A stretch of 64,000 bases of DNA from JACVCJ01 sp052437175. Lineage in GTDB: Bacteria > Bacteroidota > Bacteroidia > CAIKAF01. The DNA lies in assembly GCA_052437175.1 (NCBI GenBank), contig JBQVOK010000006.1, positions 186,001 to 250,000 of the forward strand. The letters are read 5' to 3'. A program made the translations under genes and the position numbers. Shown one piece after another: positions 41,004 through 50,200 of this stretch (position 1 is its first letter; each line of letters opens with the position of its first letter). The notes under the pieces were generated by a model. The model was not told the DNA's origin. It was given only the letters and a program-made list of their open reading frames with translations, and did no database searches.

Positions 41004-41320
41004 GGAAGAGAATATATTGGTTTGGGTCAATGATCAGCTTTCCGGCTGAAAATACATATTCCGCTCTGAAATATACCTGTACTGGAAAAAAATCAGGCGG
41101 TGGAATGCATTTTTCGGGGCTCCGGGGCTGCGAAGATATCACAAAAAGTATTTTGTCCCTGATTCGTCCCCCTGCTGCAAATACAGGCAGGAGAGGGCAA
41201 AGCGGAAGTATACGTCGCCAAAAAAGGCCGATTGTCGAAAAGCGCTGCCCGTTTTCAGAAGTTCTTTTTATCTTCGGCCTTGAAGCCGTTTGTAAAAGAC
41301 GGCATTTGTATAGTTATTTT
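41004..41320. other. 317-bp divergent intergenic region
   Basis: The region between the antiporter and M1 peptidase starts. It holds a TATCTTCG -7 variant (41269-41276) for the peptidase with a leader of about 40 nt. No other clear element seen. Confidence 0.5.
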
Positions 41321-43678
41321 ATGAGAAGAGCTTGTTTATATGTGTTGCTGGCCGGTATGGTACCGCTGGCACAGGCACAGAATATCCGCAACAACCCCGG
41401 TTCGAACCACGGCAATAAGTTCGAGCAGCTGGGCACCATTCTGCCGGATGCCAATACCTACCGTACCGCTTCCGGAGCCCCCGGGCATGAGTACTGGCAG
41501 CAGAAGGCCGATTATAAGATCGAGGCCGTACTGAATGAGAACGACTTTACCCTCGAAGGTTCCGAATGGGTGACCTATACCAATAATTCCCCGGACGCAC
41601 TCACGTATATCTGGATGCAGCTGGATGAGAACGAGCACAACCCCAATGCAGAAAGCCTGCAGTTCGACGGCTCTAAGATGTCTTCGGCACCGCTGACCCC
41701 GGGGGCGCTTAATTCCCTGGATAAACGTACGGCCCTTGCCGGTCACGGCGTTCAGATACTGGAAGTGAGCGATGCCAAAGGTGCGGCCCTGCCGTATACC
41801 ATCAATTATACCATGATGCGTATCGACCTGCCCAAAGCGCTGGCTTCCGGCCAGAAGATCACATTCAAAGTACGCTGGAAATACCGTATTCCCGAACGCA
41901 TGAAGGTCGGTGGCCGCGGCGGGGTGGAATGCATCGGCGAAACGGGCTGCCTGTTCACCATTACCCAGTGGTACCCGCGCATGTGCGTATACAGCGATTA
42001 CCAGGGATGGAACCATAAACAGTTCACCGGAAGGGGAGAGTTTGCCCTGGTCTTTGGTAATTTCGACGTAAAAATGACCGTACCGGCCGACCACGTGATC
42101 GGCGCTACCGGTACCTGCCAGAACTATAAAAGCGTGCTTACGCCCGAGCAATACAAACGCTGGGAACAGGCACAGAACAGCAGCGAACCCGTAGAGATCG
42201 TTACCCGCGAAGAAGCCCTGGCCCGCGAAAAAGCTCCCGAAAAGACCGCAACCCGCACCTGGCACTACAAAGCCGAGAACGTACGCGACTTTGCCTGGGG
42301 CAGTTCCCGCAAATTTATCTGGGACGCCATGGGCGTGGATATCGACGGTAAAAAGGTAATGGCCATGAGCTATTACGGCAATGAGGCCTACGGACTGTAC
42401 CGCAAATATTCTACCAAAACCGTGGCACACACGCTGCGTGTATACAGTAAATTTACCATTCCGTACCCGTACCCGGTGGCCATCAGCGTAGAGGCCAGCA
42501 ACGGTATGGAATACCCCATGATCTGCTTTAACTTCGGCCGCACAGAACCTGACGGTACCTACAGCGAACGCACCAAATACGGCATGATCACCGTAATTAT
42601 ACACGAAGTGGGACACAACTTCTTCCCGATGATCATCAACAGCGACGAACGCCAGTGGAGCTGGATGGACGAGGGGCTGAACACCTTTCTGCAGTTCCTG
42701 ACCGAACAGGAATTCGATAACCATTATCCTTCGTCGCGCGGACCGGCCCACAAGATCGTGGATTACATGAAGATGCCCAAAGATGAGCTGGAGCCCATCA
42801 TGACCAACAGCGAAAACATTATGCAGTTCGGCAACAATGCCTACGGCAAACCGGCCACGGCGCTCAATATCCTGCGCGAGACCGTGATGGGCCGCGAACT
42901 GTTCGACTATGCCTTTAAAGAATACGCACGCCGCTGGGCCTTTAAACACCCTACGCCGGCCGATTTCTTCCGTACCATGGAAGATGCCTCGGGCGTAGAC
43001 CTGGACTGGTTCTGGAGAGGCTGGTTCCTGGATATTGAGCCGGTAGATATTTCGCTGGACAGTGTACGGGCCTTTAAAATAGAGGCGGCCAAAATGGTGC
43101 CCGTGAAGATGGATACTTTCGTGAGCCGTGCGCCCCGCCCGGATACCTTTAAACACATCAGTATGCTGCGCAATAAGGAAGCCGGCATGCAGTTCCTGGT
43201 AGATACCGATACCGCGCTGCGCGATTTCTACTATTATTACGATCCGGCAAAGGATACCACACGTACCCGCGTGATCGAGAACCGCAACGAAGGCCTGGAC
43301 GTACTGCCCGCCGGGGATTTTGCCCCTTACGAAAATATGTACCTGTACGAGCTGCAGTTCAGCAACAAAGGGGGAACGGTAATGCCGCTCATTATCGAGT
43401 GGACCTATGCCGACGGAACAAAGGAGATCGACCGCATCAGCGCCTATATCTGGCGCAAGAACGAACATAAGGTAAGCAAAGTATTCCTGAAGAAGGGAGA
43501 GGTTACCGGCATTCGCCTGGACCCATACCGCGAAACGGCGGATATCGACGAAAAGAACAACAGTTTGCCGCGTATGGTACAAAGCAGCCGTATTGAAATG
43601 TTCAAGGACCGTGGGCGCCAGGCACGCGGACAAAGCACGGGCGGGAACCCCATGCAGCGCGCCCGCAACAGCAAATAA
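41321..43678 (+). CDS. M1 family metallopeptidase, secreted
   Basis: A 785-residue exported aminopeptidase-like enzyme. ATG 41321 gives a signal peptide ending AQAQ; the open frame upstream of it is not coding. The zinc site HEVGH is at 428-432 with the third ligand Glu451 in WMDEGLNTF, exactly the HExxH-x18-E spacing. The substrate-binding GxMEN-type loop appears as NGMEYP. The C-terminal helical half follows. It probably trims N-terminal residues from peptides in the periplasm. M1 peptidases of this type commonly lie near DUF6702 and HupE/UreJ genes, as here, 3 kb away. Confidence 0.93.
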   Translation: MRRACLYVLLAGMVPLAQAQNIRNNPGSNHGNKFEQLGTILPDANTYRTASGAPGHEYWQQKADYKIEAVLNENDFTLEGSEWVTYTNNSPDALTYIWMQLDENEHNPNAESLQFDGSKMSSAPLTPGALNSLDKRTALAGHGVQILEVSDAKGAALPYTINYTMMRIDLPKALASGQKITFKVRWKYRIPERMKVGGRGGVECIGETGCLFTITQWYPRMCVYSDYQGWNHKQFTGRGEFALVFGNFDVKMTVPADHVIGATGTCQNYKSVLTPEQYKRWEQAQNSSEPVEIVTREEALAREKAPEKTATRTWHYKAENVRDFAWGSSRKFIWDAMGVDIDGKKVMAMSYYGNEAYGLYRKYSTKTVAHTLRVYSKFTIPYPYPVAISVEASNGMEYPMICFNFGRTEPDGTYSERTKYGMITVIIHEVGHNFFPMIINSDERQWSWMDEGLNTFLQFLTEQEFDNHYPSSRGPAHKIVDYMKMPKDELEPIMTNSENIMQFGNNAYGKPATALNILRETVMGRELFDYAFKEYARRWAFKHPTPADFFRTMEDASGVDLDWFWRGWFLDIEPVDISLDSVRAFKIEAAKMVPVKMDTFVSRAPRPDTFKHISMLRNKEAGMQFLVDTDTALRDFYYYYDPAKDTTRTRVIENRNEGLDVLPAGDFAPYENMYLYELQFSNKGGTVMPLIIEWTYADGTKEIDRISAYIWRKNEHKVSKVFLKKGEVTGIRLDPYRETADIDEKNNSLPRMVQSSRIEMFKDRGRQARGQSTGGNPMQRARNSK

Positions 43679-43697
43679 GAAGAAGATTATAAATAAA

Positions 43698-43728
43698 AAA
43701 ATCCCGGCACAGTGTACCGGGATTTTTT
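43698..43728. terminator. bidirectional terminator
   Basis: AAAATCCCGG and CCGGGATTTT arms with a 9-nt loop and A/T flanks. It separates the convergent M1 peptidase and phasin-like genes. Confidence 0.9.
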
Positions 43729-43766
43729 TATTGTTGTTTGTTTGTCTATGGATATACGTAAAACCC

Positions 43767-44090
43767 TTACTTAGCGGCGTTCTGGGCGCCTTTGCTCTTG
43801 GCAAGTTTCGCTTCCAGGTCAGCCAGTTTCTTGCGGAGTTCCTCTACTTCGTCCTCGGTGTTCTTTTTTACAGAACCTTTGAGCTTAGAAGTGAACTCTT
43901 TGTATTTCTTCTCGAATTCCGCTTTACGCTCTTCGGTCTTGGTAAACATCTCGTCTACCCATTTTTTACCGTCTTCGGGAGAAATACTTCCTTTGTCGAC
44001 CAGTTCGGTCACACTTTTCTGAAATTTTTCAGAGGCAGCAGCGGCAAGATCCACTCCTGCATACAGCAGATTTTTAAGTTCCTTTTCCAT
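43767..44090 (-). CDS. phasin-like coiled-coil protein
   Basis: A 107-residue, highly charged helical protein. The N-terminal amphipathic part MEKELKNLLYAGVDLAAAASEKF and KSVTELVDKGSISPEDGKKWVDEMF are followed by a long heptad region (EDEVEELRKKLADLEAKLAKSKG). This is the PhaF/poly(3-hydroxyalkanoate) granule-protein type, also common in Bacteroidota without PHA genes, where the role is unclear. No PHA synthase lies in the window. A full TATCTTTG promoter box is at 44139-44146. Its alanine-lysine tail may bind DNA, as in PhaF, but that is inference. Confidence 0.72.
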   Translation of the reverse strand: MEKELKNLLYAGVDLAAAASEKFQKSVTELVDKGSISPEDGKKWVDEMFTKTEERKAEFEKKYKEFTSKLKGSVKKNTEDEVEELRKKLADLEAKLAKSKGAQNAAK

Positions 44091-44138
44091 GATACTAAAG
44101 TTTTTAATGAATGATCAATGTTCTTTGTTTTGACACTA

Positions 44139-44146
44139 CAAAGATA
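44139..44146 (-). promoter_or_regulatory. -7 box TATCTTTG of the phasin-like gene
   Basis: The same 8-mer as in the tRNA-Leu promoter, on the minus strand, 48 nt before the ATG at 44090. Confidence 0.65.
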
Positions 44147-44176
44147 GAACACATTTTCGCACATATTATTATGCAA

Positions 44177-44238
44177 GCATACTAATTAGGCTTAAATAAA
44201 GGTTAAAATGCTGATAATTAGCAATAAAATTAGTATGC
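44177..44238. promoter_or_regulatory. 11-bp inverted repeat in the phasin/parC gap
   Basis: GCATACTAATT (44177-44187) and AATTAGTATGC (44228-44238) are exact reverse complements, 40 nt apart, in an AT-rich divergent region. Possible regulator sites. Confidence 0.4.
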
Positions 44239-44321
44239 ATGCATACTATATAGCTATAAGATACGCATTTTTTTTCAGAAAAACTAATGAATGTCCCCTC
44301 TTAAAATTCCGCCGGGAATCG

Positions 44322-44329
44322 TATTTTTG
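44322..44329 (+). promoter_or_regulatory. -7 box TATTTTTG of parC
   Basis: A full TAnnTTTG match ending 5 nt before the ATG at 44335, so the message is probably leaderless. Confidence 0.6.
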
Positions 44330-44334
44330 CAGCT

Positions 44335-46926
44335 ATGTCCGAAATGGAAGAGAACAACTTGCCGAAGAACGACCCCAAAAGCCCGGCAAACACGGGTGGG
44401 GAAGTGACCCCGCTGGGCGGGATGTATAAAGAATATTTTATTGATTATGCCTCGTACGTGATCCTGGAACGGGCCGTACCGGCCATTGAAGACGGGCTTA
44501 AACCCGTACAGCGCCGTATCATGCACAGTATGTACGAGCTGGAGGATGGCCGTTACAATAAAGTGGCCAACGTAGTGGGAAATACCATGAAGTATCACCC
44601 GCACGGGGACGCCTCTATTACCGATGCCATGGTACAGCTGGGGCAGAAAGACCTGCTCATCGATACCCAGGGGAACTGGGGAAATATACTCACGGGCGAT
44701 GGTGCCGCCGCCGCCCGTTATATCGAGGCACGCCTTACCAAGTTTGCCCTCGACACCATCTTCAATCCCAAGACCACCCCCTGGCAGGCCTCGTACGACG
44801 GCCGTAACAAGGAACCCATCCACCAGCCGGTGAAATTTCCGCTGCTGCTGGCACAGGGCGTGGAAGGTATTGCCGTGGGCCTGGCCTGTAAGATCATGCC
44901 CCACAATTTCAACGAGCTCATCGACGCTTCTATCGATATCCTGAAAGGTAAGACCACCGACATTATGCCCGATTTTCCCACGGGCGGTTCGGCCGATTTC
45001 TCCAGGTACAACAACGGCCTGCGCGGCGGAAAGATCCGCGTACGCGCCAAAATATCCATCCAGGACAACAAAACCCTGGTCATCACCGAAATTCCTTTCG
45101 GTACCACCACGGGTTCCCTGATGGACAGTATTGTAAGCGCCAACGAAAAGGGAAAGATCCGCATCCGTAAGGTAGAGGACAATACCGCCCAGAACGTGGA
45201 AATTATGGTGCACCTGGCCGCCGGCATTTCGCCCGATAAGACCATAGAGGCTCTGTATGCCTTTACGGACTGCGAACTGAGTATATCGCCCAATGCCTGT
45301 GTCATTATCGATGAACGTCCCGTGTTCATGGGCGTGAACGATATCCTGCGCTACAACACGCATGCCACGCGCGACCTGCTGCGCAAGGAACTGGAGATTG
45401 AAAAGAGCGAACTGATGGAGAGCATCCTGTTTGCCTCCCTGGAAAAAATCTTCATTGAAAAACGCATTTACCGTAAAATTGAAGAGGCCGAATCCTGGGA
45501 AGAGGTGATCCGCATCATCGACAAGGGCCTCGACCCCTATAAACCCGATTTTTACCGCGAGATCACGCGCGACGACATTACACGTCTCACGGAGATCCGC
45601 ATCAAACGCATCTCTAAGTTCGACTCCTTCAAGAACGACGAACTGATCACCCGCCTCAACGACAGTCTGGTAAAAGTACAGCATAACCTGGACCATCTTA
45701 CCGATTACGCCATTGCCTATTTTAAAGATATCAAAAAGAAATACGGCAAAGACCGGGACCGCAAAACGGAGATCGCGTCCTTCGAAAGCGTGGAGGCCGT
45801 ATCGGTAGTGGTACGTAACGAAAAACTGTACTGGAACAAGGAAGAGGGCATGGTGGGCTATGGCCTTAAAAACGCAGAATACATCTGCGAATGTGCCGAT
45901 ATCGACGACATCATCGTATTCCGCGAAGACGGTACCATGACCGTAACCAAGGTCACCGAAAAAGCCTTTATCGGCAAAAACGCCATACACATCAGTCTCT
46001 GGATGCGCGAGAACCAGAACACGGTGTACCACATGATCTACCGCGACGGCAAGAACGGCGCCTATATGGTAAAACGTTTCCGCGTAAAAGGAATTACCCG
46101 CGACAAGGATTACGACCTTACCAAAGGCACGCCGGGCTCGCAGATCCATTATTTTACGGTGAATCCGAAAGGGGAGAGCGAGATACTTACCGTGTACCTG
46201 AAACCTCGTCCGCGCCTTAAAAAACAGATCTTCGACTTCGATATCGGCGAACTGTCCATCAAGGGGCGCGACGCACAGGGAAATATCCTGAGCAAGTTCC
46301 CCGTGCGCAAGATCGTACGTAAGTCCATCGGCGAAAGTACCCTGGACGCACGTTCCATGTGGTTCGATGAAAGTACGCGCCGTTTCAATACCGAAGAACG
46401 CGGCAATTACCTGGGCGATTTCAAACCCGGTGAAAAAGCCTTTGTACTGCAGCGCAACGGTACCTACCGCATTGTGAACCCCGAAGCCACGGTGTATTTC
46501 GAAGATGTGCCCGAATACATAGGGCCCTTCGTGGAAGGCAGCATCCTGAGCCTGGTATATAAAGACAACGAAAAGGACGATTACTACGTAAAACGTGTGC
46601 AGCCTGAAACTATTGACAAGATTATTTCGTTATTACCGGAGAACGAGAACGTTTCGCTGGTGTCCTATACCTTTGATGCCGACCCGGAGATCGAGGTGAA
46701 ATACCTCTTTGGCAAACAGAAGGAAGAGAAAACGGAAATGATCAGGGTGAATGAGTTTATTGCGGTAAAAGGCGATACAGCGAAAGGAAATAAGATCAAT
46801 ATCAATAATATAGAAGAGCTTACGATGTACGAATCGGAAGCCGGGGCCGAAGAAGAGGAGGAAGAAGAAGACCCGCTGGAGATCGATATTGAGGATGATG
46901 ACAATCAAACCAGTTTAGACCTATAG
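44335..46926 (+). CDS. parC: DNA topoisomerase IV subunit A
   Basis: An 863-residue type IIA topoisomerase A subunit. It contains YVILERAVPAIEDGLKPVQR, the HPHGDASITDAMVQ loop next to the active site, and the catalytic Tyr in AAARYIEARL at about residue 128. The C-terminal beta-pinwheel is short and ends in an acidic tail with seven Glu in a row before DPLEIDIEDDD. In the quinolone-resistance region the position equal to E. coli GyrA Ser83 is Ala, with Ser next to it; this is usual for Bacteroidota ParC and is not a resistance mark by itself. The stop is followed at once by the ATG of a secreted protein gene. parE is not in the window. Confidence 0.95.
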   Translation: MSEMEENNLPKNDPKSPANTGGEVTPLGGMYKEYFIDYASYVILERAVPAIEDGLKPVQRRIMHSMYELEDGRYNKVANVVGNTMKYHPHGDASITDAMVQLGQKDLLIDTQGNWGNILTGDGAAAARYIEARLTKFALDTIFNPKTTPWQASYDGRNKEPIHQPVKFPLLLAQGVEGIAVGLACKIMPHNFNELIDASIDILKGKTTDIMPDFPTGGSADFSRYNNGLRGGKIRVRAKISIQDNKTLVITEIPFGTTTGSLMDSIVSANEKGKIRIRKVEDNTAQNVEIMVHLAAGISPDKTIEALYAFTDCELSISPNACVIIDERPVFMGVNDILRYNTHATRDLLRKELEIEKSELMESILFASLEKIFIEKRIYRKIEEAESWEEVIRIIDKGLDPYKPDFYREITRDDITRLTEIRIKRISKFDSFKNDELITRLNDSLVKVQHNLDHLTDYAIAYFKDIKKKYGKDRDRKTEIASFESVEAVSVVVRNEKLYWNKEEGMVGYGLKNAEYICECADIDDIIVFREDGTMTVTKVTEKAFIGKNAIHISLWMRENQNTVYHMIYRDGKNGAYMVKRFRVKGITRDKDYDLTKGTPGSQIHYFTVNPKGESEILTVYLKPRPRLKKQIFDFDIGELSIKGRDAQGNILSKFPVRKIVRKSIGESTLDARSMWFDESTRRFNTEERGNYLGDFKPGEKAFVLQRNGTYRIVNPEATVYFEDVPEYIGPFVEGSILSLVYKDNEKDDYYVKRVQPETIDKIISLLPENENVSLVSYTFDADPEIEVKYLFGKQKEEKTEMIRVNEFIAVKGDTAKGNKININNIEELTMYESEAGAEEEEEEEDPLEIDIEDDDNQTSLDL

Positions 46927-48492
46927 ATGAAAAAAGTACTTATCGCACTGCTGGCCCTGGGCTTTGTACAGGTTTTGTGCGCCCAGACCCAGGTAAATTT
47001 CCAGCTGAAGGGACACCGGGGTTACGGTGATACCTGCCTGAGCAATATCTGGGGCTACGCGGCCAATGGTCGCGAATATGCGCTGGTGGGCACCTGCGAG
47101 GGCCTCAGTATCGTGGACATTACCACGCCCTCGGCGGCGGTGGAAGTAGCCATGGTACCCGGTGCACACAGTATCTGGCGGGAGATCAAGACCTGGGGCC
47201 ATTATGCCTATGTGGTAACCGAAGGCGGGGGCGGACTCACCATCGTGAACCTGCAGGACCTGCCCAACGGCAATGTACCTTACACGCATTACCAGCTTAC
47301 GCCCGACGATACCCTTACCAATGCCCACACTATTTTTATTGATGAAAAAGGCATCTGCTTCCTGTTCGGGGCTTCGGGCTTTCTTTCCGGGCAGGGCTAT
47401 GTGGCGCTGGACCTGAATGCCGATCCGGAAAATCCGCAGTACCTGGGCCGTTTCGGCGATTTTTACATACACGATGCCTTTGTCCGCGGCGATACCATGT
47501 ATGCCGGTGCCATCCTGGACGGTTATGCCGCTATCATGGACGTATCCGATGTGCAGAATCCCGTGGTGTATTCCACTACGTATACACCCGGCTATTTTAC
47601 ACATAATGTGTGGCCCAACAGGGATGCCTCCATCATGTATACTACCGACGAGGTGTCTTCGGCCTACGTGGCTGCCTACGATATCAGCGACCCCACCTTC
47701 CCGGTGTTCAAGGGCGCCGTGCGCAGCCGCCCGGGAAGCCTGGCCGTACCGCACAACGTGCACGTGGTCAATAACGACTGGCTGGCTGTATCGTATTACA
47801 CACAGGGTGTTGTGTTAATAGATGCACACCGGCCCACGAATCCTGTGATCACCGGCTATTTTGATACCTATCCCTTTGGCAACGGCAACGGCTTTATGGG
47901 CAACTGGGGCGTATATCCCTACCTGCCCAGCGGCAACTGGATACTGAGCGACATCAATACCGGTCTCTGGATCGTGAAACCCACCTTTCAGCGGGCCGCC
48001 TACCTGGAGGGCACCGTGGCCGATTCTACCGACGGCAGTCCCATTTCAGGGGCGCAGGTAAGTGTAGACTATCCCTTTGGCTTCGATACGGCACGTACTT
48101 ACCTGGATGGTTCCTTTACCTCGGGCGTGTTACAGTCCGGGCAGTTCAACGTAAGTTATTCTGCACCGGGGTACATTACGAAAACGGAGTTGTTAACATT
48201 TATTCCTTCTTTCGTAACTACGCGACACGTCAAATTGTTACGTTCGCCTACCTTCGGGCAGGATGAGGCGGAGTTGCTGAAATTTACGCTGTTCCCGAAC
48301 CCGGCAGCGGAGTACCTGAACATCGAAGGACTGCAGGGCGGTATTGCCTGGAAAATTTTCCGCATGGACGGCAGCCTTTACCGTACGGGGACGGGAAGTA
48401 CCATCAGCGTACAGTCCCTGGCGCCGGGAGCGTATGTGATCGAGCTCGAAAACCAGGAATCAAGGGCGCGGCGGGTATTTGTAAAAGAATAA
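46927..48492 (+). CDS. choice-of-anchor B domain protein with type IX sorting domain
   Basis: A 521-residue secreted protein. The signal peptide ends LCAQ. The main domain is choice-of-anchor B: GYGDTCLSNIWGYAANGREYA, GTCEGLSIVDITTPS, NAHTIFIDEKG and HNVWPNRDASIMYTTDE, the LVG-type propeller used in that family. A carboxypeptidase-regulatory-like repeat follows near residue 360. The tail TLFPNPAAEYLNIEG to ARRVFVKE is a type IX sorting domain. It begins with no gap after parC, an odd partner for a topoisomerase. Confidence 0.9.
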   Translation: MKKVLIALLALGFVQVLCAQTQVNFQLKGHRGYGDTCLSNIWGYAANGREYALVGTCEGLSIVDITTPSAAVEVAMVPGAHSIWREIKTWGHYAYVVTEGGGGLTIVNLQDLPNGNVPYTHYQLTPDDTLTNAHTIFIDEKGICFLFGASGFLSGQGYVALDLNADPENPQYLGRFGDFYIHDAFVRGDTMYAGAILDGYAAIMDVSDVQNPVVYSTTYTPGYFTHNVWPNRDASIMYTTDEVSSAYVAAYDISDPTFPVFKGAVRSRPGSLAVPHNVHVVNNDWLAVSYYTQGVVLIDAHRPTNPVITGYFDTYPFGNGNGFMGNWGVYPYLPSGNWILSDINTGLWIVKPTFQRAAYLEGTVADSTDGSPISGAQVSVDYPFGFDTARTYLDGSFTSGVLQSGQFNVSYSAPGYITKTELLTFIPSFVTTRHVKLLRSPTFGQDEAELLKFTLFPNPAAEYLNIEGLQGGIAWKIFRMDGSLYRTGTGSTISVQSLAPGAYVIELENQESRARRVFVKE

Positions 48493-48497
48493 GCGCA

Positions 48498-48749
48498 TTA
48501 CTGTGCATCCAGCGAAGCACTCAGGGCCTTTTCAAAATCGTTCATCATCGATTCGAAACGCTGTATTACCGTATTCATAAAGTCTTCATTACAAATCCGT
48601 TCCAGGTGTTCAATGGAAGTAATTTCCTCTTCATAGATCTTATAGGTCTGTTCATAAGGTCCTGCCTCCATTTTCAGCAGGAATTTACCGTTCATCTGGA
48701 AGACGGATATTTTGATCCGGGGATGCGGAATGGTAGTTATAATTCTCAT
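48498..48749 (-). CDS. small conserved Bacteroidota protein
   Basis: An 83-residue protein with no signal peptide. It has a short beta part (HPRIKISVFQMNGKFLLKME), a central YKIYEEEITSIEHLERI and a helical tail (NTVIQRFESMMNDFEKALSA). I recognise it only as a frequent companion of maf in Bacteroidota. Its start abuts the maf stop, and the order is UbiA, maf, this gene. Function unknown. Confidence 0.68.
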   Translation of the reverse strand: MRIITTIPHPRIKISVFQMNGKFLLKMEAGPYEQTYKIYEEEITSIEHLERICNEDFMNTVIQRFESMMNDFEKALSASLDAQ

Positions 48750-49310
48750 TCACAGTAATTTTAAGTAATTTTCGTATACCAGGCGCACGGGCAGGCCCAT
48801 TACATTGTAAAAACAGCCATGTACCCGGTCGATGCCCAGGTAACCGATGCTGTCCTGTATACCGTAGCCCCCGGCTTTGTCGTAGGGATTCCCGTGTTGC
48901 AGGTAATAGGTAATCAGGGCGTCGTCCAGTTCGCGGAACCAGACCTCGGTTGTATCGGAAAAGGATACAATCTGTCCGGCCGGGTTGCGCATACACACGC
49001 CTGTGACCACTTTATGGCTGCGGCCGCTGAGTTTTTTCAGCATACGTATGGCTTCCTCTTGGGTTTCGGGCTTGTTCAGTATCTCGTCCGGGAACACCAC
49101 GGTGGTATCGGCGGTCAGGGTGATCAGCTCCTGCGGCTCTACGCGTTCCATTTTTTTGCGGGCCAGGTAAGGCGCTACTTCCGCCAGGGGCATGTCCTCC
49201 GGGAAATCCTCGTCGCCATCACTGCTCACGCGCGTTACAATAAAACCGGCTCCTTCCAGCAGCTGTAAACGCCGCGGTGAATTGGAAGCCAGTGCAATAG
49301 GTAGATTCAT
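48750..49310 (-). CDS. maf: Maf-like nucleoside triphosphate pyrophosphatase
   Basis: A 186-residue Maf/YhdE family protein: LALASNSPRRLQLLEGAGF at the start, the middle TADTTVVFPDEILNKP, and GGYGIQDSIGYLGIDRVHGCFYNVMGLP at the end. Members hydrolyse dTTP, UTP or modified nucleotides to the monophosphate and guard against their use in DNA or RNA. It overlaps the UbiA gene upstream by 4 bp and touches the small gene downstream. Confidence 0.93.
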   Translation of the reverse strand: MNLPIALASNSPRRLQLLEGAGFIVTRVSSDGDEDFPEDMPLAEVAPYLARKKMERVEPQELITLTADTTVVFPDEILNKPETQEEAIRMLKKLSGRSHKVVTGVCMRNPAGQIVSFSDTTEVWFRELDDALITYYLQHGNPYDKAGGYGIQDSIGYLGIDRVHGCFYNVMGLPVRLVYENYLKLL

Positions 49311-50161
49311 AAATAAAAATAAGCCAGAATTCCGCTCAAAAATAAGACTTTTAACAGGGCGGAGGCCATCCGGAAATGGCGTTTTTCACTGCCGGTCCAC
49401 AACACCATGACAACCAGCGAGAAGAGCAGCAGCCAGAGAATACCCACCCCGTTGTTCAGGCGCCAGGCCAGTACCAGCAGTGCCCCCAGGCATACCAGTA
49501 GTCCCAGCCGGCACAGCCATACGGCGGCAACGGGCCCCAGCAGCACTACGCCCGTTTTAAAACCCGCCCGGCGGTCGCCCTCATAGTCTTCCAGGTCTTT
49601 GATCCACTCACGCAGCAGTGAAAAGAAAAAGGCGAGCACACTGCACAACAGCAGGGGCTGCACCCAGGCTTCGTTGAGCAGTTCCCATTTGCTGTTCCAG
49701 GGCTGTTTTTCGGTAACAAGCAGGTAAGGAGCAAAAATACTGAGTCCGCTCAGGAAGGCCACCAGTACATTGCCTGCAAAACCGGTATACTTACCGTAAC
49801 GGGCATAGAAAGCCAGCAGCAGATTTGCCGCTGTAACAATAACAATGGCGTACAGCGAAAGGGTGGCAAGGGCACAGAGTACGGAGGCCAGCAGGGTACC
49901 CAGGTAGATACGTACCGCGTTGCGCGGCCCGAACAGGGTAAGCAAACTGGGCCTGCCGGGTTTATTGATGCGGTCGGTCTCGGTATCGTAATAGTCGTTC
50001 AGCATATTGCCCGCCATCAGGCTCAGGGCCGCAGCCGCCGTAAAAAACAGTGCAGCCCCGTACATTTCAGGGAATACCGAAAAGGACAGGTATACGTATA
50101 TACATACTGTAACTACGTTCAGGAAACGGACCGATACGAGTACATTTTTTAGCTTTTTCAT
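49307..50161 (-). CDS. UbiA-type prenyltransferase
   Basis: A 284-residue membrane protein with about eight helices. The first prenyl-diphosphate motif reads NDYYDTETDRINKPGRP (NDxxDxxxD) near residue 51 and the second DLEDYEGDRRAG near 167. These are the geranylgeranylglycerol-phosphate geranylgeranyltransferase-like UbiA members of Bacteroidota, often paired with maf, as here. It would attach a prenyl chain to an acceptor. The exact acceptor cannot be read from the sequence. Confidence 0.9.
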   Translation of the reverse strand: MKKLKNVLVSVRFLNVVTVCIYVYLSFSVFPEMYGAALFFTAAAALSLMAGNMLNDYYDTETDRINKPGRPSLLTLFGPRNAVRIYLGTLLASVLCALATLSLYAIVIVTAANLLLAFYARYGKYTGFAGNVLVAFLSGLSIFAPYLLVTEKQPWNSKWELLNEAWVQPLLLCSVLAFFFSLLREWIKDLEDYEGDRRAGFKTGVVLLGPVAAVWLCRLGLLVCLGALLVLAWRLNNGVGILWLLLFSLVVMVLWTGSEKRHFRMASALLKVLFLSGILAYFYL

Positions 50162-50173
50162 ACGTTATAGCTA

Positions 50174-50190
50174 CAAATTAACTATTTTTA
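50174..50190. promoter_or_regulatory. back-to-back promoter boxes for UbiA and the serine protease
   Basis: Minus strand TTAATTTG (50174-50181) and plus strand TATTTTTA (50183-50190) are near-consensus -7 boxes in a 39-bp divergent gap, so the two start sites must be only tens of bases apart. Confidence 0.4.
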
Positions 50191-50200
50191 CAGGTGAATA

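Noticed and set aside
41336..43804. 822-codon open frame antisense to the M1 peptidase
   Set aside because: Long antisense frames arise here from codon bias; the sense strand encodes a peptidase with an intact zinc site.
44572..44640. Quinolone-resistance mutation in ParC (Ala at the Ser83-equivalent position)
   Set aside because: Ala-Ser at these positions is common in Bacteroidota ParC, so it is a lineage feature.
44284..46149. 621-codon open frame antisense to parC
   Set aside because: Shadow of a clear topoisomerase gene.
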